Of a stretch of DNA of 64,000 nucleotides, positions 46,848 to 55,660 are shown one piece after another. The notes under the pieces are model-generated. The model had not been told where the DNA came from and made no database searches. It saw nothing but the letters and a program-made list of their open reading frames with translations. A program made the position numbers and the translations under genes. Numbering within the stretch: the first letter of the stretch is position 1; each line of letters starts with the position of its first letter. Source of the DNA: an uncultured Pontibacter sp. (GTDB lineage Bacteria; Bacteroidota; Bacteroidia; Cytophagales; Hymenobacteraceae); assembly GCA_947499125.1 (NCBI GenBank), contig CANMMP010000004.1, positions 343,485 to 407,484 of the forward strand. The letters are read 5' to 3'.

Positions 46848-48536
46848 ATGAAAAATAAAGTAAGAAAAGCATCGCTGGCCATTGTTTTGTGTGTTGGCTA
46901 CGCATTTGCAAACCAGGCGCTGGCCCAGAACAATGGCTGGGGCGAGGGCGCAAAACTGGAAGATGCCGAAGTTGTAGTTGAAAAGAACCGTGTAATTGAG
47001 CTGCCTAACGCGGCCCGTAACTTCGAGAAGTTCAGGGTAGATCCGCCACAGGTTACTGAAAAAGATATACGCTACCGTTATACCGATTTCAGGCTGCCAT
47101 CTCAGGATATTGAGCTGCGCATGCGTGTGCTAACTATAAAACAGGAAGAACTTACAAAACTATACGGCAACTACCTGAAGGCTGGCTTTGGCAACTATGG
47201 CACATTATACCTGAAAGGGTATTTTCATAATAAGCGTTCTGAAACGTCATCTTTCGGAGCCAACGTGAGCCATGTAAGTTCTGCGCGCGGCCCGGAAGTT
47301 AAAAGCCAGGCAGCTGTTGCCAACTCAGGTATAGGCTTGCATGGCGAACGCTATTTGCCAGGCTTTACCATCGGTGGCCGTGCTGGCTACGAGCGTGATA
47401 TGAACCATTTTTATGGTTACGACCCTGCCATTCAAAGCGAAGTAGATAAAGATACTACAAAACAGGTATTTAACAGAGTGCTGGCACAAGGCTACATGCA
47501 TAACCAGACCTCTAACTCGCCATTCTTATACAAAGCAGGCGCTAAGCTAACTTACCTGAATGACCGGTTCGATATGAGCGAGGCGAACATTGCCCTGAAC
47601 CTGAATACGGATTATGGTATAGATGATATATCAGGCTTCAAGGTAAATGCAGACCTGTCGTTTGTATCGCATAAAGATTCCAGTACGGTATCCCGCACAT
47701 TCTTTAAACTAAACCCGACTTATGAGCGCCAGTTCGGTGCCATGCGTGTTGGCTTAGGAGCAAACCTGGCTTATACCGGCGATAAAGTAAACGATGCACG
47801 CCAGTTTAATATTTATCCGCAGTTCAGAATAGGAGTAGAGCCTATTAAAGATAACCTGTTGTTATACGCTGGGTTAGGTGGCGATCTTCAAAGAACTACT
47901 TTATATGACCTGACGAAAGAGAACCCATGGCTGGCACAAAATGTAGAGGTTGCTGATGTAAACAAAGGCCTGGAAGTATACGGTGGTTTTTCGGCTAACC
48001 TGTCGAACTATGTGCACCTGACGGGCCGTGTTGCTTACCAGAATTTCAGAAATTTATACTTCTTTAATAACGCAGTTTCCGATTCTACCAAGTTCGACCT
48101 GGTGTATGATGATGGGGTAACAAATGTTTTAAATATTTATTCGGAGGCTGTTTTTGATTATATCGATGAAGTACGCCTTGGTTTAAAGCTTGATTATAAC
48201 AAGTATAACACAGCCAGCTTAGACCATGCCTTCCACCGTCCGGAGCTGACAGCTACAATTTTTGGTACCTATAACTTCTACGATAAGGTTCTCTTTAATA
48301 CAGAACTTTATTATATTGGGAGTTCTTTCGGACGTATTTATCGTGCAGACGGAACCTTTGTTACCGAGGAAACCGATAATATCATCGACCTGAATCTGAA
48401 AGCGGATTATAAGTTTACAAACAACTTTACGGTATTTTTAATGGCCAATAATATACTTGGCAAAAAATACGAAAGGTTTGTAAATTACCGCTCTAAAAGT
48501 ATAAACGTGATAGGAGGCGTTACCTATTCATTTTAA
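46848..48536 (+). CDS. TonB-receptor-like outer-membrane beta-barrel without plug domain
   Basis: 562 residues, signal peptide ending ALAQN. Apart from a 90-residue N-terminal segment, the chain is alternating amphipathic beta strands with aromatic girdles, ending in GGVTYSF with the terminal Phe expected of outer-membrane barrels; the end region FTVFLMANNILGKKYERF is the TonB-dependent receptor C-terminus pattern. No plug domain and no carboxypeptidase-regulatory domain are visible. It lies 33 bp after the TPR gene and 7 bp before the HU-SPOR gene, so it is probably the outer-membrane partner of the motor in this cluster. Confidence 0.8.
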   Translation: MKNKVRKASLAIVLCVGYAFANQALAQNNGWGEGAKLEDAEVVVEKNRVIELPNAARNFEKFRVDPPQVTEKDIRYRYTDFRLPSQDIELRMRVLTIKQEELTKLYGNYLKAGFGNYGTLYLKGYFHNKRSETSSFGANVSHVSSARGPEVKSQAAVANSGIGLHGERYLPGFTIGGRAGYERDMNHFYGYDPAIQSEVDKDTTKQVFNRVLAQGYMHNQTSNSPFLYKAGAKLTYLNDRFDMSEANIALNLNTDYGIDDISGFKVNADLSFVSHKDSSTVSRTFFKLNPTYERQFGAMRVGLGANLAYTGDKVNDARQFNIYPQFRIGVEPIKDNLLLYAGLGGDLQRTTLYDLTKENPWLAQNVEVADVNKGLEVYGGFSANLSNYVHLTGRVAYQNFRNLYFFNNAVSDSTKFDLVYDDGVTNVLNIYSEAVFDYIDEVRLGLKLDYNKYNTASLDHAFHRPELTATIFGTYNFYDKVLFNTELYYIGSSFGRIYRADGTFVTEETDNIIDLNLKADYKFTNNFTVFLMANNILGKKYERFVNYRSKSINVIGGVTYSF

Positions 48537-48543
48537 GTAGCCT

Positions 48544-49641
48544 ATGGTTGCAAAGCACATTAAAACCTTGCTCTACGAACACGATTGTGTTATTATTCCC
48601 GGCTTTGGCGGGTTAATAACACGTTATGTTCCGGCTGTGGTAAATTCGGTAAAACATACTATATCACCGCCATCCAAGCGTGTGGCCTTTAACGAGAAGC
48701 TTGTTCTGAACGATGGTTTGCTGATCAGCACCATTGCTTATCAGAATAATATTTCGGCAGAGGAAGCGCAACAGCAGGTGGCCGCATTTGTAACAGGTGC
48801 CAAAGAGCAACTGCGTACAGATAACCGTTTTGAGCTGAGCGCTATAGGGGTGTTTAAGTATAATGCAGCGCATCGTCTGGAGTTTAGCTATACCGGCAAC
48901 GATAATATGCTGGAGGCCAGCTTCGGTTTACCCGAGATAACAGCCAGGCCGATGCGTTTTGAAGAGCCTGCAGTGCTGCGAACTTTACGCAAAGACGATA
49001 AGCCGGTAACAGGTAGTAAATTTAAGCGCCGTATACGCAAAGTTTATACTACTGCTGCCAGCCTGGCTATAGTTGGCCTGGCAGGTTCTGCTTTATACCT
49101 GTTCTCTTTACAGACAGACTATAACCTGAGCACCCTTAACCCGATCACGCTATTTGCCAACAACCAGGCAGCGCAGCAATCATCCGTTGCTTCAGATTAT
49201 ACTTCCGACTATGTGCCTGTTTCGGATGAAGAACGCTTTGCTGCTTACAGTGCTGTATTACCAGAAGTTGCCACAACTGAAACAGTAACTGAAGAAGTAT
49301 GGTCAGATTCTGCTGAAAGTATAGCTACAGCCGAAGCTGTGGAAGTAGAAGCAAATGAAGAAGTTATAGTGGAAGAGGCTGTAGAGCCTGTAACTACAAT
49401 TAAAGAACGCACAGGACGTTATTACATCATTAATGGTGGCTATTCGCGTTTAGAAAACGCCGAAACTGCCCGCCAGATGGTGCTGGAGCATGAGCACGAA
49501 GGCAAAGTGTTGCTTCCACTTAAAGGCAGCCGTTTATTCCGCGTATCGGTAGCTGATTTTGCTACTGCTGATGAAGCTCAGGCGGCCATGAACCATTTCA
49601 GAAAAACTTACGGAGATTCAATCTGGGTACTTAATAACTAA
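48544..49641 (+). CDS. Transmembrane HU-CCDC81 and SPOR domain protein
   Basis: 365 residues in three parts. Residues 1-130: HU/IHF-superfamily domain of the CCDC81 type (YEHDCVIIPGFGGLITRYVP, NEKLVLNDGLLISTIA, ELSAIGVFKYNAAHRLEF), cytoplasmic. Residues 170-188: one transmembrane helix after a basic stretch (KRRIRKVYTT). Residues 190-290: acidic linker. Residues 291-365: SPOR domain (GRYYIINGGYSRLENAETAR, then LFRVSVADFATADEAQ), which in other proteins binds glycan strands lacking stem peptides at division sites. The topology could tether DNA or a protein partner inside to peptidoglycan outside. It lies between the barrel and ExbB genes. Confidence 0.9.
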   Translation: MVAKHIKTLLYEHDCVIIPGFGGLITRYVPAVVNSVKHTISPPSKRVAFNEKLVLNDGLLISTIAYQNNISAEEAQQQVAAFVTGAKEQLRTDNRFELSAIGVFKYNAAHRLEFSYTGNDNMLEASFGLPEITARPMRFEEPAVLRTLRKDDKPVTGSKFKRRIRKVYTTAASLAIVGLAGSALYLFSLQTDYNLSTLNPITLFANNQAAQQSSVASDYTSDYVPVSDEERFAAYSAVLPEVATTETVTEEVWSDSAESIATAEAVEVEANEEVIVEEAVEPVTTIKERTGRYYIINGGYSRLENAETARQMVLEHEHEGKVLLPLKGSRLFRVSVADFATADEAQAAMNHFRKTYGDSIWVLNN

Positions 49642-49642
49642 C

Positions 49643-50350
49643 ATGACCTCACTCTTATTACAAATTACTACCGGAGCAGCCGACTCAACTGCTGCACTGG
49701 CAGAAGGCACTGCAACTGCTACCGATACGTCCATATCGCTGATCGATCTGGCTTTAGCAGGTGGCTGGGCCATGATTCCGCTGGCTATACTTTCGCTGGC
49801 AGCCGTTTACATCTTCGTTGAAAGATACCTGACCCTTAAGAAAGCCGCTAAAAACCCGGAAGGTTTTAACGACCGCATCAAGAGCATGGTATTGGCTGGC
49901 GACATTAACGGTGCTAAAATGTTATGTGCCCAAACCAATACACCTGTTTCCAGGATGCTGGCTAAAGGCATTACCCGTATTGGTAACCCGCTAAAAAATA
50001 TCGAGACCTCTATCGAGAACGTAGGTAAGATCGAGATCAGCAGGCTGGAGCGTAACCTGCCTGCCCTGGCAACTATAGCGGGTGCAGCACCAATGCTTGG
50101 TTTCCTGGGTACAGTAACAGGTATGATCCAGGCATTCATCGCTATCGCGCAGGCGGAAGGCTCCGTTAGTCCACAGCTTTTATCTGGTGGTATCTACCAG
50201 GCAATGGTTACAACAGCAGCAGGCTTGATAATAGGTCTGCCGGCTTATGTGGGGTATAACTACCTTGTTTCTAAAATCGACAACATTGTACACTCTATGG
50301 AATACTCGTCTATCGAATTCCTTGACCTGTTACAAGAACCGCAACTATAA
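49643..50350 (+). CDS. exbB: MotA/TolQ/ExbB-family proton channel
   Basis: 235 residues. Three membrane helices: one at about 30-55 (IDLALAGGWAMIPLAILSL) and two at about 145-170 and 185-210 (the second with ARLERNLP-like ISRLERNLPALATIAGAAPM and TVTGMIQAF). It forms the pentameric proton-driven stator channel with ExbD/TolR. The start is 1 nt after the HU-SPOR stop and the stop is 2 nt before exbD, so translation is coupled. Confidence 0.93.
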   Translation: MTSLLLQITTGAADSTAALAEGTATATDTSISLIDLALAGGWAMIPLAILSLAAVYIFVERYLTLKKAAKNPEGFNDRIKSMVLAGDINGAKMLCAQTNTPVSRMLAKGITRIGNPLKNIETSIENVGKIEISRLERNLPALATIAGAAPMLGFLGTVTGMIQAFIAIAQAEGSVSPQLLSGGIYQAMVTTAAGLIIGLPAYVGYNYLVSKIDNIVHSMEYSSIEFLDLLQEPQL

Positions 50351-50352
50351 GC

Positions 50353-50754
50353 ATGAATTTACGCTCTAAAAGCAGAATAAGCCCGGATTTCAGCATGTCG
50401 TCTATGACGGACATTATATTCCTGTTGCTGATCTTCTTTATGCTTACATCAAACTTTGTTACTCCAACAGGTTTACCGGTAAATCTACCATCCAGTAAGT
50501 CGTCGAGCATTGTAATGCAAAAGATCAGCGTGACCATAACGCCGGACTTAAAGTATTACCTGAACGACAGAGAAATTTCCATCTCGGACCTGGAGCCACA
50601 ATTGGCAGCACTTTTGCAGGGAACTGAAGATGGGGAAGGTGTCGTTGTATTACATGTAGATAAAACAGTGCCGGTAGAGCACCTAGTTAAAGTAGCAGGT
50701 ATAGCAACCGACCTGAAAGCAAAAGTGACCCTGGCTACCGTGCCGAACGAATAA
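50353..50754 (+). CDS. exbD: ExbD/TolR-family biopolymer transport protein
   Basis: 133 residues. Short cytoplasmic N-terminus, one membrane helix with the proton-relay Asp20 (SSMTDIIFLLLIFFML), and a periplasmic TolR/ExbD domain ending VKVAGIATDLKAKVTLATVP. It pairs with the ExbB subunit upstream to turn proton flow into force on TonB. Confidence 0.93.
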   Translation: MNLRSKSRISPDFSMSSMTDIIFLLLIFFMLTSNFVTPTGLPVNLPSSKSSSIVMQKISVTITPDLKYYLNDREISISDLEPQLAALLQGTEDGEGVVVLHVDKTVPVEHLVKVAGIATDLKAKVTLATVPNE

Positions 50755-50766
50755 TAACGTATATAA

Positions 50767-51645
50767 ATGTCAGTAGCATTAACTAAAGAAGAAGAAAAGG
50801 ATAGACGCATTGCGGCTGGTGTAAGTATTACGCTGCATGCAATTATTCTTTTGCTGCTCATCTACCTGCTGGCATGGAGCGCTCCTGATCCTCCGGCCCA
50901 GGAATTTGGCATTGAGCTTAATTTTGGAATGGATGCCGTTGGCAGCGGAGAAGTACAGTCGCAGGCTATCCCTAACGAATCGAAGAACGTGGAGGACAGC
51001 AAACCTGCACCTACGCAACCCGAAGTAGAGCCAGATCCGCAGCCTGTACCAGAACCTACACCGCCTAAACCGGTGGAGACGCCTAAAGTACAAACTACTA
51101 CTGCCGATGCTCCTGTAAGTGTTAAGGAGGAAGTAAAACCTGTTCCGCAGCCAAAACCGAAAGAGGAAGTTGTAGAGAAAAAGCCAGAACAGCCTAAGGC
51201 ATTATACCCAGGTAAGACAAATACTACAACTGGTACCGGCAAAAACGGAACATCGAATGAAGCAACTGGAAACAATAACGGCGACGATGCCAACGCTGTA
51301 GGCGACAAAGGCGACCCTGATGGTAAAGTAGATGCGAAAGCGCTTTACGGCAAATCAGGAGGTGGCGGAGGCGGTGCCCTTAATATGAATGGCTGGGGCT
51401 GGGGAGATATCCCGAAACCACGCGATACATCCAGCGAAACCGGTAAAGTTGTTATCAAAATAAAGATCAGCCCGGATGGTATTGTAGAGAATGCCGTGGT
51501 AGTTGAATCAACCGTTTCGTCGCAGGTAGCAGAAGTATACCGCATGGAAGTGTTTAAGAAAGCAACTTTTGTACGACTTGGTGGTAACACCGAATATAGC
51601 AAAGGAGCTACCGGATTTATAACTTATACTATAAGAACCAGATAG
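50767..51645 (+). CDS. tonB: TonB-like energy transducer
   Basis: 292 residues. N-terminal anchor helix with the conserved His (ITLHAIILLLLIYLLAW), a long Pro/Glu/Lys-rich periplasmic linker (about 70-140, e.g. EPDPQPVPEPTPPKPVETPK), a Gly/Asn-rich stretch, and a small C-terminal domain (KVVIKIKISPDGIVENAVVV ... ATGFITYTIRTR) of the TonB/TolA type. It spans the periplasm to outer-membrane partners; the barrel at 46848 is the natural candidate. Unlike classical TonB, the C-domain is short, so TolA-like function is an alternative. Confidence 0.88.
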   Translation: MSVALTKEEEKDRRIAAGVSITLHAIILLLLIYLLAWSAPDPPAQEFGIELNFGMDAVGSGEVQSQAIPNESKNVEDSKPAPTQPEVEPDPQPVPEPTPPKPVETPKVQTTTADAPVSVKEEVKPVPQPKPKEEVVEKKPEQPKALYPGKTNTTTGTGKNGTSNEATGNNNGDDANAVGDKGDPDGKVDAKALYGKSGGGGGGALNMNGWGWGDIPKPRDTSSETGKVVIKIKISPDGIVENAVVVESTVSSQVAEVYRMEVFKKATFVRLGGNTEYSKGATGFITYTIRTR

Positions 51646-51653
51646 CCTTTTTA

Positions 51654-52946
51654 ATGACCTATCAGGAAGTTTTAGATTACTTATACCAGCAATTGCCGAT
51701 GTTTCAACGCATCGGCAATGCTGCTTTTAAGAAGAGCCTCGACAACATAATTACCTTGTGCGAGGAGATGGGAAACCCCCAGCACACCTATAAAACCATT
51801 CATGTTGCCGGTACCAATGGCAAAGGCAGTAGTTCGCACATGCTGGCCGCCGTGCTGCAGGAAGCCGGTTACAATACAGGGCTTTATACTTCGCCACACC
51901 TTAAGGCATTTACAGAGCGGGTAAGAGTGAATGGGATAGAACTGCCGCAGCAGTACCTCATCGATTTTGTAGAACAGTATAAGCCACTTTTTGAGCAAGT
52001 GCAGCCTTCATTTTTTGAGATGACGGTAGCGCTCGCCTTTAAATATTTTGCTGATGTTAAGGTGGATGTTGCTGTAATTGAAGTTGGCTTAGGTGGCCGG
52101 CTGGATTCTACAAACATTATCTCCCCGGAGGCTTCGCTGATTACGAACATCGGTTTTGATCATCAGAATTTATTGGGCGACACTTTACAAGCCATTGCCG
52201 CTGAAAAAGCCGGTATCATTAAAACCTCTGTTCCGGCTATCATCAGCACAAAGCAACTCGAAATTGAAAAAGTGTTCCGGGATAAAGCTGCCGCTGTTAA
52301 TGCGTCATTATACTTTGCACCAGACAAGTATAGCCTGAAACTAAAGAGCAGGACGCTTGAAAACCAGGTTTTTGATGTGTATGCGGATGGAAAATTATAT
52401 TTGCCTGATCTGGCGATAGACCTGACCGGTATTTACCAGGAGTATAACTTAACGGGTGTACTCCAAACTATAGATCTATTAAAAGTTAGAGGCTTTTCAG
52501 TTTCCGAAAGTGCGTTGAGAACGGGTTTAGCACATACAAAACAGCTGACAGGCTTAAAGGGAAGGTGGCAGGTACTTGGCCATAATCCGTTAACAATTTG
52601 TGATACCGGCCATAACGTGGACGGCATTAACCAGATAATGGCGCAATTACAGAGTTTGAAACCGAAGCAGGTGCATTTTGTGTTTGGAGCTGTAAACGAT
52701 AAAGACGTAACAACTATACTTAACCTGCTGCCCACAACTTATACTTACTATTTTTGCCAGGCCCAGATTCCGCGCGCGTTGCCCGTTGATGAACTATACC
52801 AGAAGGCTGTAACAGTTGGTTTAGCAGGAGAGAAGTATACTACTGTAAGCGAAGCGATTGCTGCTGCGCGAGAAAAAGCTGCGCCGGATGAGGTTATTTT
52901 TATTGGTGGCAGTACCTTTGTGGTAGCAGAGATTGAAGAACTATAA
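51654..52946 (+). CDS. folC: Bifunctional dihydrofolate/folylpolyglutamate synthase
   Basis: 430 residues. P-loop AGTNGKGSSSHMLAAVLQ, then TSPHLKAFTERVRVNG, VGLGGRLDSTNI, NIGFDHQNLLGDT, and the C-terminal DTGHNVDGI and FGAVNDKD. Adds glutamate to dihydropteroate and folates. Cytoplasmic housekeeping enzyme with no evident link to the Ton-like genes; starts 8 nt after tonB and seems to ride on the same transcript. Confidence 0.94.
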   Translation: MTYQEVLDYLYQQLPMFQRIGNAAFKKSLDNIITLCEEMGNPQHTYKTIHVAGTNGKGSSSHMLAAVLQEAGYNTGLYTSPHLKAFTERVRVNGIELPQQYLIDFVEQYKPLFEQVQPSFFEMTVALAFKYFADVKVDVAVIEVGLGGRLDSTNIISPEASLITNIGFDHQNLLGDTLQAIAAEKAGIIKTSVPAIISTKQLEIEKVFRDKAAAVNASLYFAPDKYSLKLKSRTLENQVFDVYADGKLYLPDLAIDLTGIYQEYNLTGVLQTIDLLKVRGFSVSESALRTGLAHTKQLTGLKGRWQVLGHNPLTICDTGHNVDGINQIMAQLQSLKPKQVHFVFGAVNDKDVTTILNLLPTTYTYYFCQAQIPRALPVDELYQKAVTVGLAGEKYTTVSEAIAAAREKAAPDEVIFIGGSTFVVAEIEEL

Positions 52947-52949
52947 ATA

Positions 52950-53609
52950 ATGGGAAGATCGAAATTAGAAAAGTTTGCTACTATAGCTGAACGCGACAAT
53001 GTAGTGCAGGATGGCGACGAGAAGTATGGGAATTTAGTTGGCAAGTGGCGTTCAGAGCATTTTGGTAATAATAACCCCATTGTACTGGAAGTTGGCTGCG
53101 GCCGTGGCGAATATACGGTTGGTATGGCCCGCTTACACCCTGAGAAAAACTTTATAGGTGTAGATATCAAAGGCAACCGCATCTGGAAAGGCAGCTCTAT
53201 GGCTGTAGAAGAAGGACTGGACAATGTGGCTTTTCTGCGCACTTTCATCGAAACCATTTCAAACCACTTTGCTGAAGGTGAAATAGACGAGATATGGATC
53301 ACGTTCCCGGATCCTCGCCCGAAAGACCGTGATATTAAGCGCCGCCTTACATCACCACGTTTCCAGGATATGTACCGTTATATGTTAAAGCGTGACGGCA
53401 TTATTCACCTGAAAACCGATAACGGGCCACTTTTTGATTATACTCTGGAAGTACTGCAGGAGCGTGAGATAAAGCACCTGGTTTCTACAACTGACCTGTA
53501 TAAGTCAGACCTGCAGGAGCATACTATGGGTATTTACACAACTTACGAGAAGCGCTACCTGGCTGAGGGAATAGCAATTAAATACCTGCAGTATAAACCT
53601 GTTAAGTAA
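52950..53609 (+). CDS. trmB: tRNA (guanine46-N7)-methyltransferase
   Basis: 219 residues. SAM-binding EVGCGRGEYTVGMARLHP, GVDIKGNRIWKG, and the active-site motif ITFPDPRPKDRDIKRRLTSP. It makes m7G46 in the variable loop of tRNAs. Starts 3 nt after the folC stop; last gene of the run and followed by a terminator. Confidence 0.95.
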   Translation: MGRSKLEKFATIAERDNVVQDGDEKYGNLVGKWRSEHFGNNNPIVLEVGCGRGEYTVGMARLHPEKNFIGVDIKGNRIWKGSSMAVEEGLDNVAFLRTFIETISNHFAEGEIDEIWITFPDPRPKDRDIKRRLTSPRFQDMYRYMLKRDGIIHLKTDNGPLFDYTLEVLQEREIKHLVSTTDLYKSDLQEHTMGIYTTYEKRYLAEGIAIKYLQYKPVK

Positions 53610-53626
53610 CTTATACTTAAATAAAT

Positions 53627-53668
53627 AAAGAACGCCCGCTGAATCTATACTTCAGCGGGCGTTCTTTT
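53627..53668. terminator. Bidirectional terminator between trmB and the TrpF-like gene
   Basis: A 17-bp stem, AAAGAACGCCCGCTGAA (53627-53643) with TTCAGCGGGCGTTCTTT (53651-53667), 7-nt loop. Confidence 0.92.
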
Positions 53669-53684
53669 ATACTTTAAACTGATG

Positions 53685-54305
53685 TTAGTCTTCGAGCTCG
53701 TCAAAAATATCCTGAAACTCATCGAAGTTTTTATAACCCGGACGAATCTCCTCGCCACCCTGCAAGCCAATACCGGCAGGTTTTACGGTTTTAACAATGC
53801 CGGTAACATTATCTTTGTTTAAGCCGAAGCCAAGATATACTTTATGTTTTTTAGATACTTCGCGCAACAGCTTTTCGTTCGTGTCGTCTATCGACGTAAA
53901 GTCTGATGAGTAAACTATAAAGCTATCGACATACGGGCTGTAAAGGTCCATCATTTCCAACAGCTCTGACACTACCGTATCTTTGTTAATAAACACCTTT
54001 TGTATAACCGGGCGGTTAATTTCTTCTATCTCATCAATCAGGTAAGGCGTATCCAGTTGAATCAGGTCCAGGTTAAACTCATCGGCCAGTTCGTTAATAA
54101 TTTCCGGCTTGGCACGGGTAAATTCTCCAGCTAACTTTATACCAGATACCCAGCCTGTTATTTCTTTCAGCGTTTCCGGCTGCACACGTTTCGGGTCGTC
54201 CAGTTTCAGGTTAAATCCAATTACATCAACTCCCATGCCTGCACAATAGCGTGCATCGCTCAGGTTATTTACACCATTTACTATTACTGAGGTACGTAAG
54301 CCCAT
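53685..54305 (-). CDS. TrpF-like beta/alpha-barrel protein lacking the catalytic cysteine
   Basis: 206 residues. It resembles phosphoribosylanthranilate isomerase in length and layout (VNNLSDARYCAGMGVDVIGFN; the KRVQPETLKEI loop; PAGIGLQGGEEIRPGYKNFD at the phosphate-binding end). The N-terminal KxCG catalytic strand of TrpF reads SVIVNGVNN, with Asn in place of the general-base Cys. The C-terminal phosphate-loop Ser/Gly pattern is partly kept. No trp genes are near. So TrpF activity is doubtful; it may be a repurposed barrel. Its function is unknown. Confidence 0.75.
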   Translation of the reverse strand: MGLRTSVIVNGVNNLSDARYCAGMGVDVIGFNLKLDDPKRVQPETLKEITGWVSGIKLAGEFTRAKPEIINELADEFNLDLIQLDTPYLIDEIEEINRPVIQKVFINKDTVVSELLEMMDLYSPYVDSFIVYSSDFTSIDDTNEKLLREVSKKHKVYLGFGLNKDNVTGIVKTVKPAGIGLQGGEEIRPGYKNFDEFQDIFDELED

Positions 54306-54482
54306 AAATTCCTGTATTTTAACTATATGTATAGCGTCGTTCTAAATTTCAAAAGCCAAAGTAAGCCCGATTCCCTTTTTAATGCCACATTTTTTTTATT
54401 TTTTTATTGATAATAATGTTTCAGCCATTGTACACTACCATTATTCGCTTAGCTGAAATCTTTATTACTGGCTTGTTGTTAG

Positions 54483-54490
54483 TATATTTG
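54483..54490 (+). promoter_or_regulatory. Candidate -7 element of mnmA
   Basis: TATATTTG, a perfect TAnnTTTG, 39 nt before the mnmA ATG. A TTT at 54461-54463 stands at the -33 distance instead of TTG. Confidence 0.55.
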
Positions 54491-54529
54491 TATCAAATTT
54501 TAACGCAGAGCATTTAGTTACATACATAC

Positions 54530-55660
54530 ATGAGTAAATTAAGAAGGGTTTTGGTTGCCATGAGTGGTGGTATTGATAGTTCGGTGGCGGCAGTAATGTT
54601 GCACGAGCAAGGCTACGAAGTGGTGGGCATGACCATGAAAACCTGGGATTACGCATCGAGTGGAGCCAGCAAAAAAGAGACTGGCTGCTGCTCTTTAGAT
54701 TCTATTAACGACGCACGCAATATAGCCGTACAGTTAGGCTTCCCGCATTATATTATCGATATCCGTGAAGAGTTTGGTGATTTTGTGATCAACCACTTTA
54801 CAGATGAGTACATGGCAGGTCGTACGCCAAACCCTTGTGTGCTTTGCAACACGCACATTAAATGGGATGCCTTGCTTCGCCGCGCCGACCAGTTAGGTTG
54901 CGATTTTATAGCGACCGGACACTATGCCAATATCCGGGAAGAGAACGGCCGCTATGTGATCTCAAAAGGGCTGGATGAAAATAAAGATCAGTCGTATGCG
55001 CTTTGGGGAATTTCGCAGAAAAGCCTTGCCCGCACTATTTTCCCGCTGGGTAACCTGCGTAAAACCGAGATCCGCCAGATGGCTTTGGACAGGGGCTTTA
55101 CTGAACTGGTTAACAAACCGGAATCGTATGAGATCTGTTTTATACCTGATAATGATTACCGCAGCTTTTTAAAGCGCCGCGTTGATGGCCTGGAAGAGCA
55201 GGTTGCCGGTGGCGAATTTGTGCTGGAAGACGGTACTATAGTTGGAAAACACGAAGGCTATCCTTTTTATACTATTGGTCAGCGAAAAGGCCTTGGTATT
55301 GCACTGGGTTTCCCGGCTTATGTTACCCGCATCGAGAAAGACCTGAACCGCGTGGTATTGGGTAATTTTGAAGACCTCGCTAAAAACGCCATGACAGTTG
55401 GTAAACTGAATATGGTGAAATACGATAACCTGATAGATAAGCCGATCCCAACTGTAACCAAAGTTCGTTACAACGATTCTGGCACCGAGGCTATTATAGA
55501 GCAGGAAGGCGACAAAATGAAAGTGCATTTTCTGCGTGGCGTACATGCGATTGCACCTGGTCAGGCAGCTGTTTTTTACGAAGGAAACGACGTAATTGGC
55601 GGTGGCTGGATAGAAACAAACTATAACCTGGATTATACTTTAGACGTTCTGCCCTCATGA
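54530..55660 (+). CDS. mnmA: tRNA-uridine 2-sulfurtransferase MnmA
   Basis: 376 residues. PP-loop AMSGGIDSSVAAV near the N-terminus, catalytic Cys103 in RTPNPCVLCN and the second Cys203 in ESYEICFIPD, then GQRKGLGI and the beta-barrel C-terminal domain. It makes 2-thiouridine at the wobble base of Lys, Glu and Gln tRNAs. The last 4 nt overlap the start of the next gene, so translation is coupled to a lipoprotein. Confidence 0.95.
   Translation: MSKLRRVLVAMSGGIDSSVAAVMLHEQGYEVVGMTMKTWDYASSGASKKETGCCSLDSINDARNIAVQLGFPHYIIDIREEFGDFVINHFTDEYMAGRTPNPCVLCNTHIKWDALLRRADQLGCDFIATGHYANIREENGRYVISKGLDENKDQSYALWGISQKSLARTIFPLGNLRKTEIRQMALDRGFTELVNKPESYEICFIPDNDYRSFLKRRVDGLEEQVAGGEFVLEDGTIVGKHEGYPFYTIGQRKGLGIALGFPAYVTRIEKDLNRVVLGNFEDLAKNAMTVGKLNMVKYDNLIDKPIPTVTKVRYNDSGTEAIIEQEGDKMKVHFLRGVHAIAPGQAAVFYEGNDVIGGGWIETNYNLDYTLDVLPS

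Noticed and set aside
50862..51308. Long minus-strand frame of 148 codons inside tonB
   Set aside because: It is the mirror of the Pro/Lys-rich repeat region of TonB; the Gly/Ser/Thr-rich product is a composition artefact.
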